This document shows, one piece after another, positions 1 to 7,712 of a stretch of 19,951 bases of DNA; position 1 is the stretch's first letter; each line of letters starts with the position of its first letter. Below the pieces are notes generated by a model. That model saw nothing but the letters and a program-made list of their open reading frames with translations. It did no database searches and was not told the origin of the DNA. Both the position numbers and the translations under genes were made by a program. This stretch comes from WHSM01 sp050701695 (GTDB lineage: Bacteria > Actinomycetota > Actinomycetes > Mycobacteriales > Micromonosporaceae): NCBI GenBank assembly GCA_050701695.1, contig JBOGDE010000067.1, positions 1-19,951 of the forward strand, written 5' to 3'.

Positions 1-1254
1 CGTCCACACGTCGCTGAAACCGGCGCCGGTGAGGATCGCGTAGTCGGGCACCACGGTGTCGGACTCCTTCCGGTAGGCGCCCGGGTCCGGTCCGCTCCAC
101 AGCCGGCGGGATTCGCCGATGTCGTACCCTTCCAGGGCGTCGTCCTTGCGGGAGTCGCGCGTGAGCACCACGTCGCCGGTGACGCCGATCGGGTAGTGCC
201 CCTCCGGCCCGGTCCAGGTGGCCTCGCCGTCGGCCGGATCCACCAGGATCGGCCGCTCGTCGGGAGTGTGCATGAGCATTCGACCCTCGATGAGCAGGGG
301 GCCCCAGAAGAGGCCGCACTCGTTCGTCGGTTCGCTGCGCCACCCGGCCGCCTCCTGCCGCCAGGCCAGCTTCGCGGTGGCCACGTCGTAGCCGGTCACC
401 GAGGTGCCGCAGCTCGCGGAGCTGTTGGCCCAGACGGCATACCGCGTGTCGTCGATCAGCGCCACCGTGCCGTGCCGTGGCATCGTGGCCGGTCCGCCTA
501 CCGTACGACCGGTCCGCGGGTCGATGATCCGCAGGCGGTCCTCCCGGCCCTGGCCAACCTCCTCGTACCCCTGGAGCGCTATCAGGGTGGTCTCCGGTGC
601 GAGCAGGGGATCGCGTGGTGGCGGTGCCTTGCTCCAGTTGCTGTGGTGCGCCGGCGACATCCGTGTGCGTGCCCGGGATTCCTGTCGCCACAGCGCCCGC
701 CCGGTGCTGAGGTCGACGGACTCGAATGCCTGACCCGCATCCTCGCCAGACTGGCCGGGTAACGCGTTCACCACCAGAAGCGTGTCTGCGGTCACCGCGA
801 CCCAGCCCTTCGCGTTCGAGCGGCGGTGTGCGGTGCGGCCGTACTCCAGGGCAGCGCGTTCCTTGCCGGAGGCCAGGTCGTACACGGTCGCCCTGCCGGG
901 GTCTTCACCGCTTTCGGACTCCTGGAGCAGGACGAGCGCGTCGGAGGTGACCCGTACCGATTCACGGGCGGGCTGGAGGCTGTTGGGGAACGTGGCGCCG
1001 ACCGACCAGCGTTTCTCGCCGGTCTTTCGGTCCAGCACGGCGACCTGGCGTTCGAAGACCATGACCAGGTGGCTGCCCGCGATCTGCGCGGTGACCGTCG
1101 CGCCGTACCCGTCGGAGGGGGTTATGGACCATGCGGGGGTACGTTCGGCCGCGTTCGGCCGCACCGTGGGTGGCTCGGCGCCGGACAGGCTGCAGCCCGC
1201 CACCGCGGTACAGGCCAGCGCGACGAGCGCGGCCGCGAGTTTCTGGTTCACCAT
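1..1254 (-). CDS. Lipoprotein with PQQ-like beta-propeller (3' end beyond window)
   Basis: Reading the minus strand from ATG at 1254 gives 418 codons that stay open to the window edge, so the C-terminus is missing. The protein starts with a signal peptide ending in a lipobox (VAGC, Cys21), so it is probably anchored to the outer face of the membrane. After the anchor come repeated units of the PQQ-like/WD40-like propeller type, each with a D-x-x-(T/S)-G-x-x-x-W-like core: 'LDRKTGEKRW', 'YDLASGKERA', 'VDLSTGRALW', 'YDVATAKLAW' and 'VDPADGEATW'. A GGAGG lies 8 bases before the ATG. The gene is divergent from the DUF4870 gene, with about 200 bp between them. The substrate or partner is unknown; such propellers often serve as extracytoplasmic binding scaffolds. 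The fold call is solid; the function is not assigned. Confidence 0.85.
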   Translation of the reverse strand, partial: MVNQKLAAALVALACTAVAGCSLSGAEPPTVRPNAAERTPAWSITPSDGYGATVTAQIAGSHLVMVFERQVAVLDRKTGEKRWSVGATFPNSLQPARESVRVTSDALVLLQESESGEDPGRATVYDLASGKERAALEYGRTAHRRSNAKGWVAVTADTLLVVNALPGQSGEDAGQAFESVDLSTGRALWRQESRARTRMSPAHHSNWSKAPPPRDPLLAPETTLIALQGYEEVGQGREDRLRIIDPRTGRTVGGPATMPRHGTVALIDDTRYAVWANSSASCGTSVTGYDVATAKLAWRQEAAGWRSEPTNECGLFWGPLLIEGRMLMHTPDERPILVDPADGEATWTGPEGHYPIGVTGDVVLTRDSRKDDALEGYDIGESRRLWSGPDPGAYRKESDTVVPDYAILTGAGFSDVWT

Positions 1255-1330
1255 CTGGGGCCTCCACCAGTCGGATCGGCTGTCGCGCGCGGAGCCGACT
1301 CGGAGGCAATGGTAGGGATCGGGCGCCAGC

Positions 1331-1352
1331 CGCTGTCGGAGTCCCGACAGCG
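1331..1352. promoter_or_regulatory. Perfect inverted repeat in the divergent intergenic region
   Basis: CGCTGTCGG and CCGACAGCG form perfect 9-bp arms around a 4-base centre (AGTC). The element lies between the divergent lipoprotein and DUF4870 genes. No T-tract follows, so an operator or an mRNA hairpin in the DUF4870 leader is as likely as a terminator. No clear -35/-10 pair was identified beside it. Confidence 0.4.
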
Positions 1353-1458
1353 CTGCCGGACCGTCTCGATGATGCGGACTTCGGGTGCTCTGGTGCACTA
1401 CGCTGCGAGGCTGCGTACCCCGTCTCGGGGCGTACCCGCCTACCTGCCGGAGAGCCGC

Positions 1459-2229
1459 ATGAGTTATCAGGGACCCACCCCCGGTGGTGCCGCACCGCAG
1501 GACCCCTGGTCCAAGGGCGAGCCGGCGCAGCCGCCGGCGGGCGACCCGTACCAGCCGGCTCCGGCGGGGTACGACCAGCCGGTGTCGGGACAGCCCGTCT
1601 CCGGCCAGCCGGTCTCCGGCCAGCCCGGCTACGGCCAACCCGCCGGTTACGACCAGCCCGGGTACGGCGCTCAGCCGGCCGGGTACGGCGCTGCGCCGGC
1701 CGGGTACGGCCAACCTCCCGGCTACGACCAGGCGCTGCCCGCACCCGTGACCGGCCAGCCTGGCTACGGTGCTCCCGGCTACGGCCAGCCTGGCTACGGC
1801 CAGCCTGGGCACGGCCAGCCCGGTTATGGCCAGCCCGGTTATGGCCAGCCTGGGTACGGCCAGCCCGGACCTGGTGGCCCGCTGACCTCCGACGAACGGA
1901 CCATGGCGCTGTTCGCCCACCTCGGCGCGCTGCTGCTCGGGTTCATCGCGCCGTTGATCGTCTTCCTGATGAAGAAGGACGAGTCCCGGTTCGTGCGGCA
2001 CCACGCGGCAGACGCGCTCAACCTCACCATCAGCGCCACCCTCGTCAGCCTCGGGGTCAGCCTGATCGGCTGCATCCTGTCACTGGTGGTGATCGGCTTC
2101 GTCGTGTTCCTCGCGCTGATCCCGTACGGCATCACGGTGATGGTGTTCATGATCTTGGCGGCGGTCGCCGCGAACAAGGGCGAGTGGTACAAGTACCCGA
2201 CCTGGCTCGCCTGGCCCATGGTGAAGTGA
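1459..2229 (+). CDS. DUF4870 membrane protein with Gly/Tyr/Gln/Pro repeat N-terminus
   Basis: The start is the ATG at 1459, preceded by GGAGAG, giving 256 residues; the frame stays open far upstream, but only this start has a ribosome site and gives the family's usual MSYQ-type N-terminus. Residues 1-141 are low complexity: VSGQP repeats, then many GYGQP/GYDQP pentapeptides. Residues from about 149 form the DUF4870 (Tic20-like) domain: a hydrophobic helix (ALFAHLGALLLGFIAPLIVF), a basic loop, the conserved FVRHHAADALN segment, and two further hydrophobic stretches ending in AANKGEWYKYPTW. Family function is unknown; the disordered tail probably lies in the cytoplasm. It stands alone, with a strong hairpin after its stop codon. 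Confidence 0.88.
   Translation: MSYQGPTPGGAAPQDPWSKGEPAQPPAGDPYQPAPAGYDQPVSGQPVSGQPVSGQPGYGQPAGYDQPGYGAQPAGYGAAPAGYGQPPGYDQALPAPVTGQPGYGAPGYGQPGYGQPGHGQPGYGQPGYGQPGYGQPGPGGPLTSDERTMALFAHLGALLLGFIAPLIVFLMKKDESRFVRHHAADALNLTISATLVSLGVSLIGCILSLVVIGFVVFLALIPYGITVMVFMILAAVAANKGEWYKYPTWLAWPMVK
1753..1869 (+). repeat. 15-bp in-frame tandem repeat encoding GYGQP units
   Basis: Seven or so near-identical 15-bp units of the form GGCTACGGCCAGCCT encode consecutive GYGQP/GHGQP/GYGAP pentapeptides. A looser block with the same theme lies upstream at about 1580-1740. The repeats keep frame and are the sort of array expected to change copy number between strains. Confidence 0.85.
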
Positions 2230-2237
2230 GCGGGAGA

Positions 2238-2289
2238 TTCCGGGGTTGTCGTTGTATGGGGCCCAGCGGATACCCCGACTACCCCGGAA
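2238..2289 (+). terminator. Hairpin after the DUF4870 gene
   Basis: Arms at 2238-2251 (TTCCGGGGTTGTCG) and 2276-2289 (CGACTACCCCGGAA) pair over 14 positions with one mismatch around a 24-base loop, 8 bases after the stop codon. There is no U-tract, as is common for terminators in high-GC actinomycetes. Confidence 0.65.
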
Positions 2290-2644
2290 AGTCAGTGGCG
2301 TGACGCCAGGAGCGTGTTGATCGCGGTGGCGCCACGGCGCCGAGCGCAACTGTTCAGCGGTGAGTAGGTCCGCGCGGGTCACGTCCCGCGCCCGGAACAC
2401 GCATCGCTGCAGACTCGGCGGCGTACGGGGAGCGCGAGACACCCGGCGACCCTGCCCGAACCCACGCCCCGCACGCACCTTGCGCGCGGAACCCTGTGGA
2501 TAACCTGTGGATTCTGGGATACTCGTTGCTACGCCGCTCGCCGATACCACGACAACCCCAGAAACCGTGCAGCCCGTGACGCAACCGCGTGATGTGGTCG
2601 GGAGTCAGTAGACCGACAGCGCAACGATCGAGCGGAGGCGTCGG
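2290..2644. other. Gene-free stretch upstream of the ECF sigma gene
   Basis: No credible gene is seen here. It holds a pair of DnaA-box-like 9-mers at 2495-2514 and the ribosome site of the sigma gene (GGAGG at 2634-2638). I could not find a convincing ECF-type promoter pair: the one GGAAC (2488-2492) is 31 bases from the only downstream CGTT. Confidence 0.5.
2495..2514 (-). repeat. Two tandem DnaA-box-like 9-mers, one helical turn apart
   Basis: TGTGGATAA (2495-2503) is the exact complement of the classical DnaA box TTATCCACA; TGTGGATTC (2506-2514) matches at 7 of 9 positions. They are spaced 11 bp start to start, each preceded by CC. No dnaA, dnaN or long AT-rich unwinding region is present, so this is not an origin. 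Confidence 0.4.
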
Positions 2645-3142
2645 GTGGCGGTCGGGCACGACTTCACGGCGTTCTACGAGGGGACGCGAGACCGGGTACT
2701 CGCCTCGGTCTACGCCCTGACGGGCGATCTCGCCGAGGCACAGGACATCACGCAGGAGGCGTACGCCCGTGCGTGGCAGCGGTGGCGCCGGCTGCGCGGC
2801 TACGACGTACCCGAGGCGTGGGTACGCACCGTCGCCCGCAACATCGCGCGCAGCGGCTGGCGCAAGGCGCGCAACCGGATCACGGCGTACCGCCGGCACG
2901 GTGCGGCACCGCCGGCGCCACCCCCCAGCGAGAACCAGGTGGCGCTGCTGGCCGCCCTCCAGGAGCTTCCCGCCGCGCAGCGGGAGGCGGTGGTGCTCCA
3001 CCACCTCGTCGGGATGTCCGTGGCGGAGATCTCCCGGCAGACCGACACCCCCGAGGGCACCGTCAAAGCGCGGCTCGCCCGGGGCCGGAAGGCCCTCGCC
3101 GAGCTGCTTCGCGTCGACATCAGTGAGGTGAGCCGTGGCTGA
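2645..3142 (+). CDS. SigE-family ECF RNA polymerase sigma factor
   Basis: GTG start at 2645 with GGAGG six bases upstream; 165 residues, normal for an ECF sigma factor. Region 2 (about residues 8-75) carries the core-binding/-10 signature 'GDLAEAQDITQEAYARAWQRW'. Region 4 (about 97-155) carries 'LPAAQREAVVLHHLVGMSVAEISRQTDTPEGTVKARLARGRKAL' split around its helix-turn-helix. It would redirect RNA polymerase to a small regulon. Its stop codon lies inside the start of the next gene (8-bp overlap), so the two are translationally coupled, as is usual for a sigma factor and its membrane regulator. A closely similar but collapsed paralogue starts at 4101. The inducing signal is not evident. Confidence 0.92.
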   Translation: MAVGHDFTAFYEGTRDRVLASVYALTGDLAEAQDITQEAYARAWQRWRRLRGYDVPEAWVRTVARNIARSGWRKARNRITAYRRHGAAPPAPPPSENQVALLAALQELPAAQREAVVLHHLVGMSVAEISRQTDTPEGTVKARLARGRKALAELLRVDISEVSRG

Positions 3143-3980
3143 GTTCGATGAGGCACGAGAGGAGTTTCGGAGCCAGCTCGGGCTGGTGAGGTGGGCCGAC
3201 GTCGCGTCGGTGCAGCGCCAGGGGACCCGGCGTACGCACCGGCAGGTTGTCCTGGCGGGTGTGGTGACGGTGCTGGTGATCGCCGGCGGGGTGGGCGCCG
3301 GTGCGGTGTTCGCCGATCGCGACCGGCGGTCACCGGCCCCGCCCGCCGAGTCGGTCTCGCCCAGCCCCGAGGACTCGCCCTCGCCCAGCCCGGACACGTC
3401 CCCGTCGCCCAACCCGTCGCCTTCCGCCGGGTCGCCGTCGGCGGACGCGACCGGGCCGGACCCCACCACGGAGATCCCCGACAGCGCCCTGTTGCAGCCG
3501 GAGGACGCTGGTGCCGGGTACCGCGTCGGTTCCCAGCAGGGGGAGGACTGGGTCATGGGTTTCCTGTACGCCGCGGTGTGCGAGCAGCGGGACTGGACCG
3601 ACGCTCATGCGGGCGCATCGAACCGCGGTGCGCTCGATCACGATTCGAAACCGACGATCTACCAGGCCGTTGACCGCTACCCGCCGGGTCAGGGGCGGGT
3701 ATACCTGACCGACCTGATCGAGGTCACCGATACCTGCCGGAACATGCGAACCTCAACCGGGGCCGCCATCAGGCTCAGCATCGTGGATCACGGCTTTGCG
3801 GGCGATGCCGCGATCCTGATCCGGGTCGATCACGACGAGGACGCTCACGACGCGTACCACGTCTTCGTACGGCAGGGCGACGTGGTGTCAGAGGTCATGG
3901 TGCTGGGCACCGAGGACCAGGCGCGAGAGCTTGCCGTGAAGGCGGCGGCGCGGCTCTGTGAGGCCACGCCGACCTGTTAG
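3135..3980 (+). CDS. Membrane-anchored ECF partner protein with extracellular domain (probable anti-sigma/sensor)
   Basis: GTG at 3135 overlaps the sigma gene by 8 bp and has GAGG six bases upstream; 281 residues. Residues 1-36 are cytoplasmic and charged, 37-59 form one transmembrane helix, 64-110 are a Ser/Pro-rich wall-spanning linker (repeated SPSP), and 112-281 are an extracellular domain with paired cysteines (for example 'VCEQRDW', 'TCRNM', 'RLCEATPTC'). The short cytoplasmic segment has no zinc-binding HxxxCxxC anti-sigma motif, so the mode of sigma control is uncertain. The place in the operon and the topology suggest it transmits an outside signal to the adjacent sigma factor. The C-terminal part is duplicated in the fusion gene at 4101-4613. 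Family not recognised by name. Confidence 0.82.
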   Translation: MAEFDEAREEFRSQLGLVRWADVASVQRQGTRRTHRQVVLAGVVTVLVIAGGVGAGAVFADRDRRSPAPPAESVSPSPEDSPSPSPDTSPSPNPSPSAGSPSADATGPDPTTEIPDSALLQPEDAGAGYRVGSQQGEDWVMGFLYAAVCEQRDWTDAHAGASNRGALDHDSKPTIYQAVDRYPPGQGRVYLTDLIEVTDTCRNMRTSTGAAIRLSIVDHGFAGDAAILIRVDHDEDAHDAYHVFVRQGDVVSEVMVLGTEDQARELAVKAAARLCEATPTC

Positions 3981-3993
3981 ACGTACACATATT

Positions 3994-4027
3994 CGGGCCC
4001 GGTGGGTGGAACCGCCTACCGGGCCCG
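3994..4027 (+). terminator. Hairpin terminator of the sigma/partner operon
   Basis: CGGGCCCGGTGGG (3994-4006) pairs with CCTACCGGGCCCG (4015-4027), with one G-T pair and an 8-base loop, 14 bases after the stop codon. No U-tract. Confidence 0.7.
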
Positions 4028-4100
4028 GGCGTGTCTAGAGGCATGTCCACAGTCATGGAGGCGGGCGCGACGGCGGCGCCGGACACCGGAAGGGGTGCTC

Positions 4101-4613
4101 GTGACCACGGGGGACTTCGACGTGTTCTACCAGGCCACCCGGCAGCGGGTGGTCACCGCTCTGTACGCGCTCACCGGAGACCTGTCCGAGGCCCAGGATG
4201 TCACGCAGGAGGCGTACGCCAGGGCATGGCAGCGCTGGGGTGCGGTGTCCGGCTACGAGAATCCCGAGGCCTGGGAGCGTACGGTGGCGCGGCGGATCGC
4301 GTACAGCGGGTGGCGCAAGGCCCGCAACCGGGTCAGGGCGTACCGCCGGCACGGCGCGGCGGCGCCGGCGACGGCCCCCAGCGAAGACACCGTGGCGCTG
4401 GTGACGGCGCTGCGGGAGCTGCCGCTCCAGCGGGAAACCATCGTGCTGCAGTACAGCGGTGAACCCAGACCCAGCTACTTCGCCTTCACGAGGCAGGCCG
4501 ATCTGATCAGCGAGGTCCGTGTGGGCAAGGCAGGGTCCGGCGGCGAGGAGCTGACACGGGATCTCGGGATCAAGGCGGCGGCACGGCTCTGCTACGCCAC
4601 CCCGACCTGCTGA
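4101..4613 (+). pseudogene. Sigma-region-2 / sensor-C-terminus fusion: collapsed second copy of the sigma-partner operon
   Basis: Start taken as GTG 4101 (GGAAGGGG ends six bases upstream; an in-frame GTG at 4095 overlaps it); 170 residues. Residues 1-117 are a close paralogue of the neighbouring sigma factor through region 2 and into the start of region 4 ('LRELPLQRETIVLQY'). From about residue 118 the sequence switches to the end of the partner protein: 'FAFTRQADLISEV...GIKAAARLCYATPTC' against 'HVFVRQGDVVSEV...AVKAAARLCEATPTC' at 3858-3980. The DNA junction is near 4450. The -35-reading helix-turn-helix, the transmembrane helix and the linker are all missing. It therefore looks like a tandem duplicate operon that lost about 0.8 kb while staying in frame. 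It is open and may be expressed as a truncated protein, but it cannot be a normal sigma factor. Confidence 0.8.
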
Positions 4614-4624
4614 CGTACCCCGGC

Positions 4625-4656
4625 TACCGGGCGGGATCTGATGATCCCGCCCGGTA
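4625..4656 (+). terminator. Perfect 14-bp-arm hairpin after the fusion gene
   Basis: TACCGGGCGGGATC (4625-4638) and GATCCCGCCCGGTA (4643-4656) pair perfectly around the loop TGAT, 12 bases after the stop codon and just before the ribosome site of the next operon. Confidence 0.8.
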
Positions 4657-4701
4657 CCATGTGCCGTCGAGGAGGGTGCTGCGATCGACGGCCCATGGTT
4701 C

Positions 4702-6027
4702 ATGGCGGTGCTGCCGCTGCTGGTGTTCGTCCTGCTCACCGCCGGCAACGCGTTCTTCGTCGCGGCGGAATTCTCCCTGGTCACGGTGGACCGTTCGCAG
4801 ATCGCGCAGCAGGCCGCCAGCGGCGACAAGCGGGCGCGCACCGTACAGAAGGCGCTGCGTTCTCTGTCTTTTCAGCTGTCCGGGGCGCAGCTGGGCATCA
4901 CCATCACCGCGCTGCTGACCGGCTATCTCGCCGAGCCGGCGATCGCGCGGCTGCTGCGACCGGTGTTCGCCGGACTGGGCGGGCACGCCGTGGCCTCCGT
5001 GGTGGCGCTCACCATCGCCACCCTGATCTCGATGCTGTTCGGTGAGCTGCTGCCGAAGAACGCCGCGATCGCCCGGCCGATGTCGACGGCCCGGTGGACC
5101 GCGCAGCCGCAGCGGGCGTTCTCGTCGGTGTTCGGCTGGCTGATCCACCTGCTCAACGGCTCCGCCAACTGGGTGGTACGCCGGCTCGGCGTGGAGCCGC
5201 AGGAGGAGCTCGCGAGCGCCCGCTCCCCCGAGGAGTTGGGGCTGCTGGCGGCGATCTCGGCCCGCGCCGGCGCGCTGCCCACCGAGACCGCGGTGCTGCT
5301 GCAGCGCACCATCCGGTTCGGCGACAAGCGGGCCGCGGAGGCGATGACGCCCCGGGTCGACCTGGTCGGCCTGGAGGCCACCGCCACGGTCGCGGATCTG
5401 CTCACGGCGGTGCAGGAATCCGGTCACAGCAGATTCCCGGTGTACGAGGAGACCCTGGACCAGATCGTCGGGGTCGCCGGCGTGACCGACGCGCTGTCGG
5501 TGCCGCCCGACCGGCGGGCCACGACGCCGGTCAAGGACGTGGCGAACGAGCCGGTGTACGTACCGGAGCACCTTGACCTGGACGCCCTGCTGGACCGGCT
5601 GCGGGACTCCGGTGCCGCGCTCGCCGTGGTGGTCGACGAGTACGGCGGCACCGATGGCGTGGTGACGGTGGAGGATCTGGTCGAGGAGCTGATCGGCGAG
5701 ATCGACGACGAGCATGATGAGCCGGAGACCGCGCAGGTTGGTCTGCTGGTCGACGCGCTCGCGGTGACGGTGCCCGGCGCGGACCCCACCCGGTTCGTCT
5801 CCGGCGTACTGCGGGAGGACGAGGTCGCCGAGCAGACCGGCTTCCGGCTCCCCGAAGGCCCGTACGAGACGCTCGCCGGGTTCCTGATGGCGCGGCTCGG
5901 CCACATCCCCGACGAGGGCGAGACGCTGACGTACCAGGGCTGGGAGTTCACCGTCACCGAGGTGGAGCGGCACCGCGTGGAGCAGGTACGGGTACGCCCG
6001 CCCACCGACCTGGAGCCAGTCCTGTGA
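4702..6027 (+). CDS. CNNM/CBS-domain membrane protein (HlyC/CorC 'hemolysin' family), full length
   Basis: 441 residues from ATG 4702. Residues 1-185 form the CNNM (DUF21) membrane domain with the family signature 'NAFFVAAEFSLV' and 'LSGAQLGITITALLTGYLAEP'; about 205-335 hold a CBS pair ending in 'VVVDEYGGTDGVVTVEDLVE'; about 345-430 are the CorC_HlyC domain. The family is linked to Mg/Co efflux or membrane transport; the name hemolysin is historical. Start oddity: the only good ribosome site, GGAGGG at 4671-4676, is 25 bases from ATG 4702 but 7 bases from an in-frame ATC at 4684, which would add six residues (xDGPWF). Either the ATC is used or a former ATG was lost. Overlaps the next gene by four bases (GTGA). 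Confidence 0.9.
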   Translation: MAVLPLLVFVLLTAGNAFFVAAEFSLVTVDRSQIAQQAASGDKRARTVQKALRSLSFQLSGAQLGITITALLTGYLAEPAIARLLRPVFAGLGGHAVASVVALTIATLISMLFGELLPKNAAIARPMSTARWTAQPQRAFSSVFGWLIHLLNGSANWVVRRLGVEPQEELASARSPEELGLLAAISARAGALPTETAVLLQRTIRFGDKRAAEAMTPRVDLVGLEATATVADLLTAVQESGHSRFPVYEETLDQIVGVAGVTDALSVPPDRRATTPVKDVANEPVYVPEHLDLDALLDRLRDSGAALAVVVDEYGGTDGVVTVEDLVEELIGEIDDEHDEPETAQVGLLVDALAVTVPGADPTRFVSGVLREDEVAEQTGFRLPEGPYETLAGFLMARLGHIPDEGETLTYQGWEFTVTEVERHRVEQVRVRPPTDLEPVL

Positions 6028-7052
6028 ACCTCGGAGCGCTCGCGGTGACCGTGGTGCTGCTGCTGGGCAACGGCTTCTTCGTCGGCAGCGAGTTCGCGTT
6101 GATCGCGTCCCGGCGTACCGTCGTGGAGCCACTGGCGGAGACCTCGGGCCGGGCCCGGCTGGCGCTGCGCGCCATGAACCAGATCCCACTGATGATCGCC
6201 GGCGCCCAGCTCGGCATCACCATCTGCTCGCTGGGGCTGGGTGCGATCGCCGAGCCCGCGCTGGCGCATCTGCTGGAGGGACCGTTCCACGCGATCGGAC
6301 TGCCGGAGCAGGCCGTACACCCGGTGGCCTTTGTACTGGCGCTGGGCGTGGTGGTGTTCCTGCACACCGTGATCGGCGAGATGGTCCCGAAGAACCTGAC
6401 GCTGGCCGGGCCGGAGGCATCCGTGCTGTGGCTCGGCCCGCCGATGCTGTGGTTCTGCATCGGCACCAAGCCGCTGCTGCTGGCGATGAAGTGGGCCTCG
6501 CGGACGTTGCTGCGGTTCTGGGGGATCGAGTCGGCGGACGCCGTGAAGACGGTCTACACCGCCGAGGAGCTGGCCGGGCTGGTCGCCGAGTCGCGTACCG
6601 AGGGGCTGCTGGACCCGGAGGCCCATGCCCGGATCACCGGCGCGCTGGCACTGTCGAGGCGTACGGCGGGCGAGGTGCTGCGGCCGTGGCCCACCGTCGA
6701 CACCGTGCCCGACGACATCTCGCCCGGTTCGCTGGAGGTGCTCGCCACCCGGACCCGCCGCTCCCGGTTCCCGGTGATCGACCGGCAGACCCGCCGGGTG
6801 GCCGGCTTCGTACACGTCAAGGACGTCCTGCCGATCAACGGCGGGGCCCGTCGCAGCCCACTGCCGCGCGAGCTGATCCGCCCGCTCGGCGTGGCGCCGG
6901 CGACCCGTACCCTCGCCGACCTGCTGCTGCAGATGCGCCGCAGCCGCAGCCACATCGTGCTGGTCACCGACGGCACCAGCCCGCTCGGCATCGTCACCCT
7001 GGAAGACGTACTCGCCGCCGTCGTCGGCGGCCACCCGATCCCCGCCACGTAA
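6024..7052 (+). CDS. CNNM/CBS-domain membrane protein, short form without CorC_HlyC domain
   Basis: GTG at 6024 overlaps the previous stop codon (GTGA), so the two are coupled and probably form a heteromeric unit. 342 residues. The membrane domain has 'NGFFVGSEFALIASRR' and 'IAGAQLGITICSLGLGAIAEP'; two CBS motifs follow, the second ending 'VLVTDGTSPLGIVTLEDVLAAVVG'. The protein ends right after the CBS pair; the C-terminal CorC_HlyC domain present in its partner is absent. Paired long and short family members in tandem are common in actinomycetes. Substrate unproven. Confidence 0.9.
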   Translation: MNLGALAVTVVLLLGNGFFVGSEFALIASRRTVVEPLAETSGRARLALRAMNQIPLMIAGAQLGITICSLGLGAIAEPALAHLLEGPFHAIGLPEQAVHPVAFVLALGVVVFLHTVIGEMVPKNLTLAGPEASVLWLGPPMLWFCIGTKPLLLAMKWASRTLLRFWGIESADAVKTVYTAEELAGLVAESRTEGLLDPEAHARITGALALSRRTAGEVLRPWPTVDTVPDDISPGSLEVLATRTRRSRFPVIDRQTRRVAGFVHVKDVLPINGGARRSPLPRELIRPLGVAPATRTLADLLLQMRRSRSHIVLVTDGTSPLGIVTLEDVLAAVVGGHPIPAT

Positions 7053-7104
7053 CCGGACAGCCGCGGCGGTCGGCCGGCGCGCGGGTTGACCAGGAGCAGG
7101 GGTT

Positions 7105-7116
7105 CCACAATTGTGG
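7105..7116. promoter_or_regulatory. Palindrome CCACAATTGTGG, possible operator of the disrupted XRE gene
   Basis: A perfect 12-bp palindrome stands 54 bases before the ATG of the XRE-NB-ARC fragment. TTGACC (7086-7091) lies 17 bases before an AATTGT that falls inside the palindrome, so it could overlap a promoter. Autoregulation is a guess. Confidence 0.35.
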
Positions 7117-7169
7117 TGGCAGGTGACGGCGAGCGGGCCTGGCGGGAAGTGATCGGGAGACGGGGCAGG

Positions 7170-7562
7170 ATGTTCGGCGCACAGGTGCGAGGTCACCGGC
7201 GAAGGCTGGGGCTGACCCAGGGCGAGCTGTCGCGGATCACCGGGATCAGCGAGCGCAACATCCGCAATCTCGAGAACGGACGGATCGCCAGTCCTCGCGC
7301 CGGCACCGTACGGTTGCTCGCCGACGCGTTCGCCCTGATCGGTGCCGAGCGGGACGAGTTCCATGAAACCGCTGCGGGGCAGCTCTCCGAGGGCCGGCCG
7401 CACGGGGACCCGAGGCCGGCGCAGCTGCCGGCGGACGTGGCCGGGTTCGCCGGCCGTACCGACCAGCTGCGGCGACTCGACGATGTCGCCGGCGCCCCGG
7501 CTGTGGTGATCACCGCGATCGGAGGCACCGCTGGCGTCGGTAAGACCAACCTTGGAATGTGA
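7170..7562 (+). pseudogene. 5' fragment of an XRE-NB-ARC-TPR regulator, cut after the P-loop
   Basis: Start chosen at ATG 7170 (MFGAQVRGHRRRLGLTQ), the usual place for this family; the frame is open from TTG 7086. An XRE helix-turn-helix occupies about residues 6-62 ('LTQGELSRITGISERNIRNLENGRIASPR'). After a linker comes the NB-ARC beginning 'FAGRTDQLRRLDD' and the Walker A motif GTAGVGKT. Two residues past the P-loop lysine-threonine the similarity ends, and the frame stops (NLGM, stop at 7560-7562). AfsR-like proteins normally continue for hundreds of residues. The matching C-terminal half lies 9.5 kb away at 17092-18358, with about 200 residues of the NB-ARC missing. This copy cannot be a working ATPase. 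Confidence 0.8.
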
Positions 7563-7625
7563 CACATATCTCGGCCCATCGCCCTGCCGCGCAAAGCTCA
7601 CCGCCCACCACCACTCAGCGAGCAA

Positions 7626-7668
7626 CGGAGAGGTCCGTGACCTGTTCCCCTGGTCTCGAACCTCTCCG
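7626..7668 (-). terminator. Hairpin downstream of the DUF397 gene
   Basis: CGGAGAGGT (7626-7634) pairs with ACCTCTCCG (7660-7668) around a 25-base loop, about 45 bases beyond the DUF397 stop codon (minus strand). Confidence 0.45.
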
Positions 7669-7712
7669 AATTGCTTCGTCTTCTCCTGCGGGCGATCGTC
7701 GTGGCATGAGAC

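Noticed and set aside
1580..1870. CRISPR or intergenic repeat array
   Set aside because: The repeats are in frame, encode pentapeptides and have no spacers.
2495..2514. Replication origin
   Set aside because: Only two DnaA-like boxes, with no dnaA/dnaN neighbours and no A/T-rich unwinding region.
2488..2527. ECF-type promoter GGAAC...CGTT before the sigma gene
   Set aside because: The spacer is 31 bp; ECF promoters need about 16-17 bp.
5424..7625. A very long open frame on the minus strand across the two CNNM/CBS genes
   Set aside because: It is the codon-bias mirror of strongly supported plus-strand membrane proteins; its translation is Arg/Gln/Gly-rich with no domain signature.
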